Source: Candidatus Methylomicrobium oryzae (GTDB lineage Bacteria; Pseudomonadota; Gammaproteobacteria; Methylococcales; Methylomonadaceae). From it: a DNA stretch of 64,000 nucleotides. Under the pieces are notes generated by a model that was given only the letters and a program-made list of their open reading frames with translations, did not search any database and was not told the origin of the DNA. The stretch spans positions 186,001 through 250,000 of the forward strand of contig NZ_JAERVK010000003.1 of NCBI RefSeq assembly GCF_016745425.1, in the 5' to 3' direction. The translations under genes were made by a program, and so were the position numbers. Each line of letters begins with the position of its first letter. Position 1 is the first letter of the stretch. Of this stretch, positions 61,312-64,000 are shown in pieces.

Positions 61312-63831
61312 CTATTTTATCCACAAAATATGCTGCGTTTCGATCGGAACCAGACAACCGGGATGGCGGGGAATGATACGGGGCGTGTAATCCTGGATCG
61401 GGCGGACCGCCGGAATCGTGAGGCTGTACACATAGCCGTTGACGGCGCCCGGAATCGGGTGTGCGATCGGAATCGGGTAAATGTTTTCCGGAATGTCGGC
61501 CGCAGGTTCGGAAAACAGCTGTACCGAAACGTCCTCGGCGGCCAAGTCGCCCAGGTAGACATGCAGTTTGAAGGTTTGCTCTGGGCCGTGATCTTCCGAC
61601 TGCACCTGCTCGACATGGATTTTGGGCCAGAAGTCCTGCACGCGCTGCAGCCATTGCGTCAGCCTTTGGCCCAGATCGCCTTGCGCCGCTGCCCTTTGAT
61701 GATACTGCGCGGCCAGCGGCAGATAGAAACGCTCGGTATATTCCCGGACCATCCGGTTGGCGGAGAAATGCGGAGTCAGCAAGCTCATGCTGGCGCGCAT
61801 TTTTTTCGTCCAGCGTTCCGGAATGCCTTGTTCGTTGCGCTCGTAAAAGGCCGGAACGATCTCTTCTTCCAGCAGCCGGTAAAGCATCTCGGCCTGTTCC
61901 AGGTCGCTATGTCCGGCTTCGTCGCCGTTCAAGGCCCAGCCGACTTCGGGCGTATAAGCCTCGGCCCACCAGCCGTCCAGCTCGGAAACGTTCAGGCCGC
62001 CGTTGACCAGGATCTTCATGCCGCTGGTGCCGCAGGCTTCCCACGGCCGCCGCGGCGTATTGATCCAGAGATCGACGCCCTGCACCAGGTATTCCGCGGT
62101 GATCATGTCGTAATCGCTCAGGAATACCGCACGCTCGCGGATCTCGGGGCGGCGCATGAACTGATGCCAGTCCTTGATCAGCTGTTGTCCCGGCACGTCG
62201 GCCGGATGCGCCTTGCCGGATACGACCAACTGCACGGGCCTTGAAGGATTGCATAAAATGCGGGCCAGCCGCTCCGGATCGGTCAACAGCAGGTTCGGGC
62301 GCTTGTAGGTCGCGAAGCGGCGCGCAAAGCCGATCGTCATCACGTTCGGATCGAACAGGCGCAGTACGCGTTTTTCCAGCTCGCCCTCGGTCAGATTGCT
62401 GTGGATATTGATTTCGCGGCTGTATTCGTCGCGGACGAAATGGACCAGGCGGTCGCGGTTTTGAGCGCGCATGTTCCAGAGTTCCAGGTCTCCGACGCGG
62501 TTGAAGTTTTTGCCGAGAATCTCGGGGTCGCACAACCAGCGGGTCTTGCCGCATTGGCGCGTCCATAATTCGTCCGCCTCTTTGGAGTCCCAGGCCGGCA
62601 CATGCACGCCGTTGGTCACATGCGTCACCGGAATGTCATGGCGGGACCAGTCAGGAAACAAAGGGGTAAAAATATCTCGACTGACTTCCCCGTGCAGGCG
62701 GCTGACGCCGTTGACGGCGGTGCTGCCGCGTATCGCCAGGTAAGCCATGTTGAACAGGGCCTGCGGGTCGTTGCAGCCCGGCACCCGGCCGAGGCTCAGC
62801 AGCGTCGGCACGTCGATGCCGAGTTCTTGCGCGTACAGTCCCAACTGGTTGTTGATCAGTTCCGGGCTGAAGCGGTCGAAACCGGCCTCGACCGGCGTAT
62901 GCGTGGTGAACAGGTTGCCGGCGCGGCCGATCGTCAAAGCGGTCGCGAAATCGAGATTTTTCTCGCGCATCAGGTCGCGCGCCCGCTCCAGCACCACGAA
63001 CGCGGCGTGCCCTTCGTTCAGGTGGCAGACGTCGGGCGTAATGCCCAAAGCCTGCAGGACGCGCCAGCCTCCGATGCCGAGCAGAATTTCCTGCGCCAGG
63101 CGGTGATTGGAGCCGCCGCCGTAAAGCTCCGTGGTAATGCAGCGGTCGACCGGATGGTTGATCGGGTCGTTCGTGTCGAGCAGGTACAGTTCAATTCGGC
63201 CGATTTGCGCCTTCCAGGCGCGCACCCAAAGCTGATATGGGGTCAGCAGTTTGATGCGCAGCCATTCGCCGTTGGCATTGCGCACCGGAGTGATCGGCAG
63301 ATCGCTGGTGTTGCTGGAAGGATAGAGCGCAATCTGGTTGCCGTGCGCATCGAAGTCCTGGCGGAAATAGCCGTTCTGGTAGAGAAGGCCCACGCCGACC
63401 AACGGCAGGCCCAAATCGCTGGCGGCTTTCAAATGATCGCCCGCCAGCAGGCCAAGGCCGCCGGAGTAGATCGGCAGCGCCTCGCTGAGCCCGAATTCCA
63501 TGCTGAAATAGGCGATCTTTTTCAGGGCGGCCTGCTGCCGGTAATGATGCTGGAACCAGCGGTTTTCGGATAAGGCCAGCCGGTGCGCCGACACGATTAT
63601 GCGAAGCTTTTGGCAGAAGTCCTGATTTTCGGACAGTTTTTCCAGGTGCGAATAGGACACCGATTGCAGCACCAGCCACGGGTTTCGGGTCAGCGTCCAT
63701 AATTGCTCGTCGAGTTCGCACCAGATTTCGTCCGCGCCGTGCGCCCAGGTGTAACTGCAATCGATGGCGAGCTCGGCGAGGCCGTCGAGCTTCGATGCCA
63801 TGTCCGGGCGAAAAAAGGCGGGGGTTTTCAT
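61312..63831 (-). CDS. glgP: Alpha-glucan (glycogen) phosphorylase
   Basis: Releases glucose 1-phosphate from glycogen or other alpha-glucans with phosphate. The 839 residues belong to the alternative phosphorylase group (Thermotoga-type), with the N-terminal DUF3417-like start LDGLAELAIDCSYTWAHGADEIW. YFSMEFGLSEALPIYSGGLG, HLNEGHAAF, TTHTPVEAGFDRF and the PLP lysine in EACGTSGMKILVNGG are present. It runs in the same direction as, and nine bases before, the methyltransferase. Many methanotrophs store glycogen, so this enzyme would feed sugar phosphates to central metabolism, including the phosphoketolase route. Confidence 0.93.
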   Translation of the reverse strand: MKTPAFFRPDMASKLDGLAELAIDCSYTWAHGADEIWCELDEQLWTLTRNPWLVLQSVSYSHLEKLSENQDFCQKLRIIVSAHRLALSENRWFQHHYRQQAALKKIAYFSMEFGLSEALPIYSGGLGLLAGDHLKAASDLGLPLVGVGLLYQNGYFRQDFDAHGNQIALYPSSNTSDLPITPVRNANGEWLRIKLLTPYQLWVRAWKAQIGRIELYLLDTNDPINHPVDRCITTELYGGGSNHRLAQEILLGIGGWRVLQALGITPDVCHLNEGHAAFVVLERARDLMREKNLDFATALTIGRAGNLFTTHTPVEAGFDRFSPELINNQLGLYAQELGIDVPTLLSLGRVPGCNDPQALFNMAYLAIRGSTAVNGVSRLHGEVSRDIFTPLFPDWSRHDIPVTHVTNGVHVPAWDSKEADELWTRQCGKTRWLCDPEILGKNFNRVGDLELWNMRAQNRDRLVHFVRDEYSREINIHSNLTEGELEKRVLRLFDPNVMTIGFARRFATYKRPNLLLTDPERLARILCNPSRPVQLVVSGKAHPADVPGQQLIKDWHQFMRRPEIRERAVFLSDYDMITAEYLVQGVDLWINTPRRPWEACGTSGMKILVNGGLNVSELDGWWAEAYTPEVGWALNGDEAGHSDLEQAEMLYRLLEEEIVPAFYERNEQGIPERWTKKMRASMSLLTPHFSANRMVREYTERFYLPLAAQYHQRAAAQGDLGQRLTQWLQRVQDFWPKIHVEQVQSEDHGPEQTFKLHVYLGDLAAEDVSVQLFSEPAADIPENIYPIPIAHPIPGAVNGYVYSLTIPAVRPIQDYTPRIIPRHPGCLVPIETQHILWIK

Positions 63832-63872
63832 CGCGCGCTACCTAAAGGAGAAGAGGAGGGAAAAGCATCCTT

Positions 63873-64000
63873 TCAGGCTTGATCCGCTTGGGATTTGACG
63901 TAATCCTTTCTTATCGTCGTAAACTGCTGCAACTGCGCATCGACCTTGGCATTGAACGATTCCGGCGGGTAGGTGCCTGCGGCGTCGGCTTCGCCCGGTT
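63873..64000 (-). CDS. 3' end of an unidentified gene
   Basis: An open frame enters from the right edge and stops with TGA at 63873-63875, giving 42 codons here. The visible tail ends in IRKDYVKSQADQA and contains YPPESFNAKVDAQLQQF. This is too little to identify. It lies about 40 bases upstream of glgP on the same strand, so a link with glycogen metabolism is possible but unproven. Confidence 0.55.
   Translation of the reverse strand, partial: PGEADAAGTYPPESFNAKVDAQLQQFTTIRKDYVKSQADQA

Overview
The window looks like a chromosomal segment of a gammaproteobacterial methylotroph, most likely a type I methanotroph (Methylococcales). The housekeeping order (accA-tilS-pyrG-kdsA-eno-ftsB-ispD-ispF; rlmH-maf-rng-yhdP; tldD/pmbA) is gammaproteobacterial. 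A phosphoketolase plus acetate kinase pair and a soluble NAD-linked formate dehydrogenase operon (fdsGBACD) point to C1 metabolism. No methane monooxygenase or methanol dehydrogenase gene lies in the window, so 'methanotroph' is an inference. I saw no IS element, prophage, CRISPR array, tRNA or rRNA.

Layout. 1-5049 (-): a large, divergent glutamate synthase that runs off the left edge. 5482-6699 (+): a UbiF-like ubiquinone hydroxylase. 6839-10443 (+): ackA-xfp, which turns sugar phosphates into acetyl phosphate, acetate and ATP. 10634-11533 (+): an OmpA-family lipoprotein with a tandem GYPQQQ tail. 11785-19679 (+): accA to ispF, covering fatty acid, tRNA, CTP, Kdo, glycolysis, division and isoprenoid functions. 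19742-20194 (-): an unknown exported protein. 20382-31244 (+): rlmH-maf-rng-yhdP-nitrilase-bamC-like-tldD-pmbA. 31434-33573 (-): pyrD and thiO. 34183-35070 (+): an outer-membrane barrel protein behind a 600-base AT-rich leader. 35492-43835 (-): fdsGBACD with a class I aminotransferase and mobA upstream. 43876-46399 (+): a DUF302 lipoprotein and a cupredoxin/sugar-dehydrogenase fusion. 46442-50513 (-): sufT, yciK-like SDR, mupP/gph, ubiG and an MTA deaminase, divergent from mtnA and cysZ (50575-52362, +). 52583-53908 (-): H-NS-like and DUF2914 proteins. 54087-60405 (+): sucA-sucB-lpd plus an unknown membrane protein. 60394-64000 (-): a methyltransferase, glucan phosphorylase and the 3' end of a further gene.

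How the genes work together. Formate dehydrogenase (fds), its sulfurtransferase (FdhD/FdsC) and MobA, which makes the guanylylated molybdenum cofactor, form one functional block for the last step of C1 oxidation. Phosphoketolase and acetate kinase offer a carbon-saving route from pentose/hexose phosphates to C2. MTA deaminase and MtnA belong to methionine salvage. UbiF-like and UbiG proteins both serve ubiquinone synthesis.

The most interesting signal is the lipoamide dehydrogenase encoded after sucAB. It has lost the first cysteine of its redox-active disulfide (Tyr52 in place of Cys) and the adjacent Pro-Ser-Lys, while keeping FAD and NAD folds and the His-Glu dyad. Because type I methanotrophs are classically reported to lack 2-oxoglutarate dehydrogenase activity, this is a testable molecular lesion or a repurposed subunit. 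Also notable are an unusual iron-sulfur cysteine spacing in the glutamate synthase, the cupredoxin-propeller fusion, and three intergenic palindromes that may belong to one or two repeat families.
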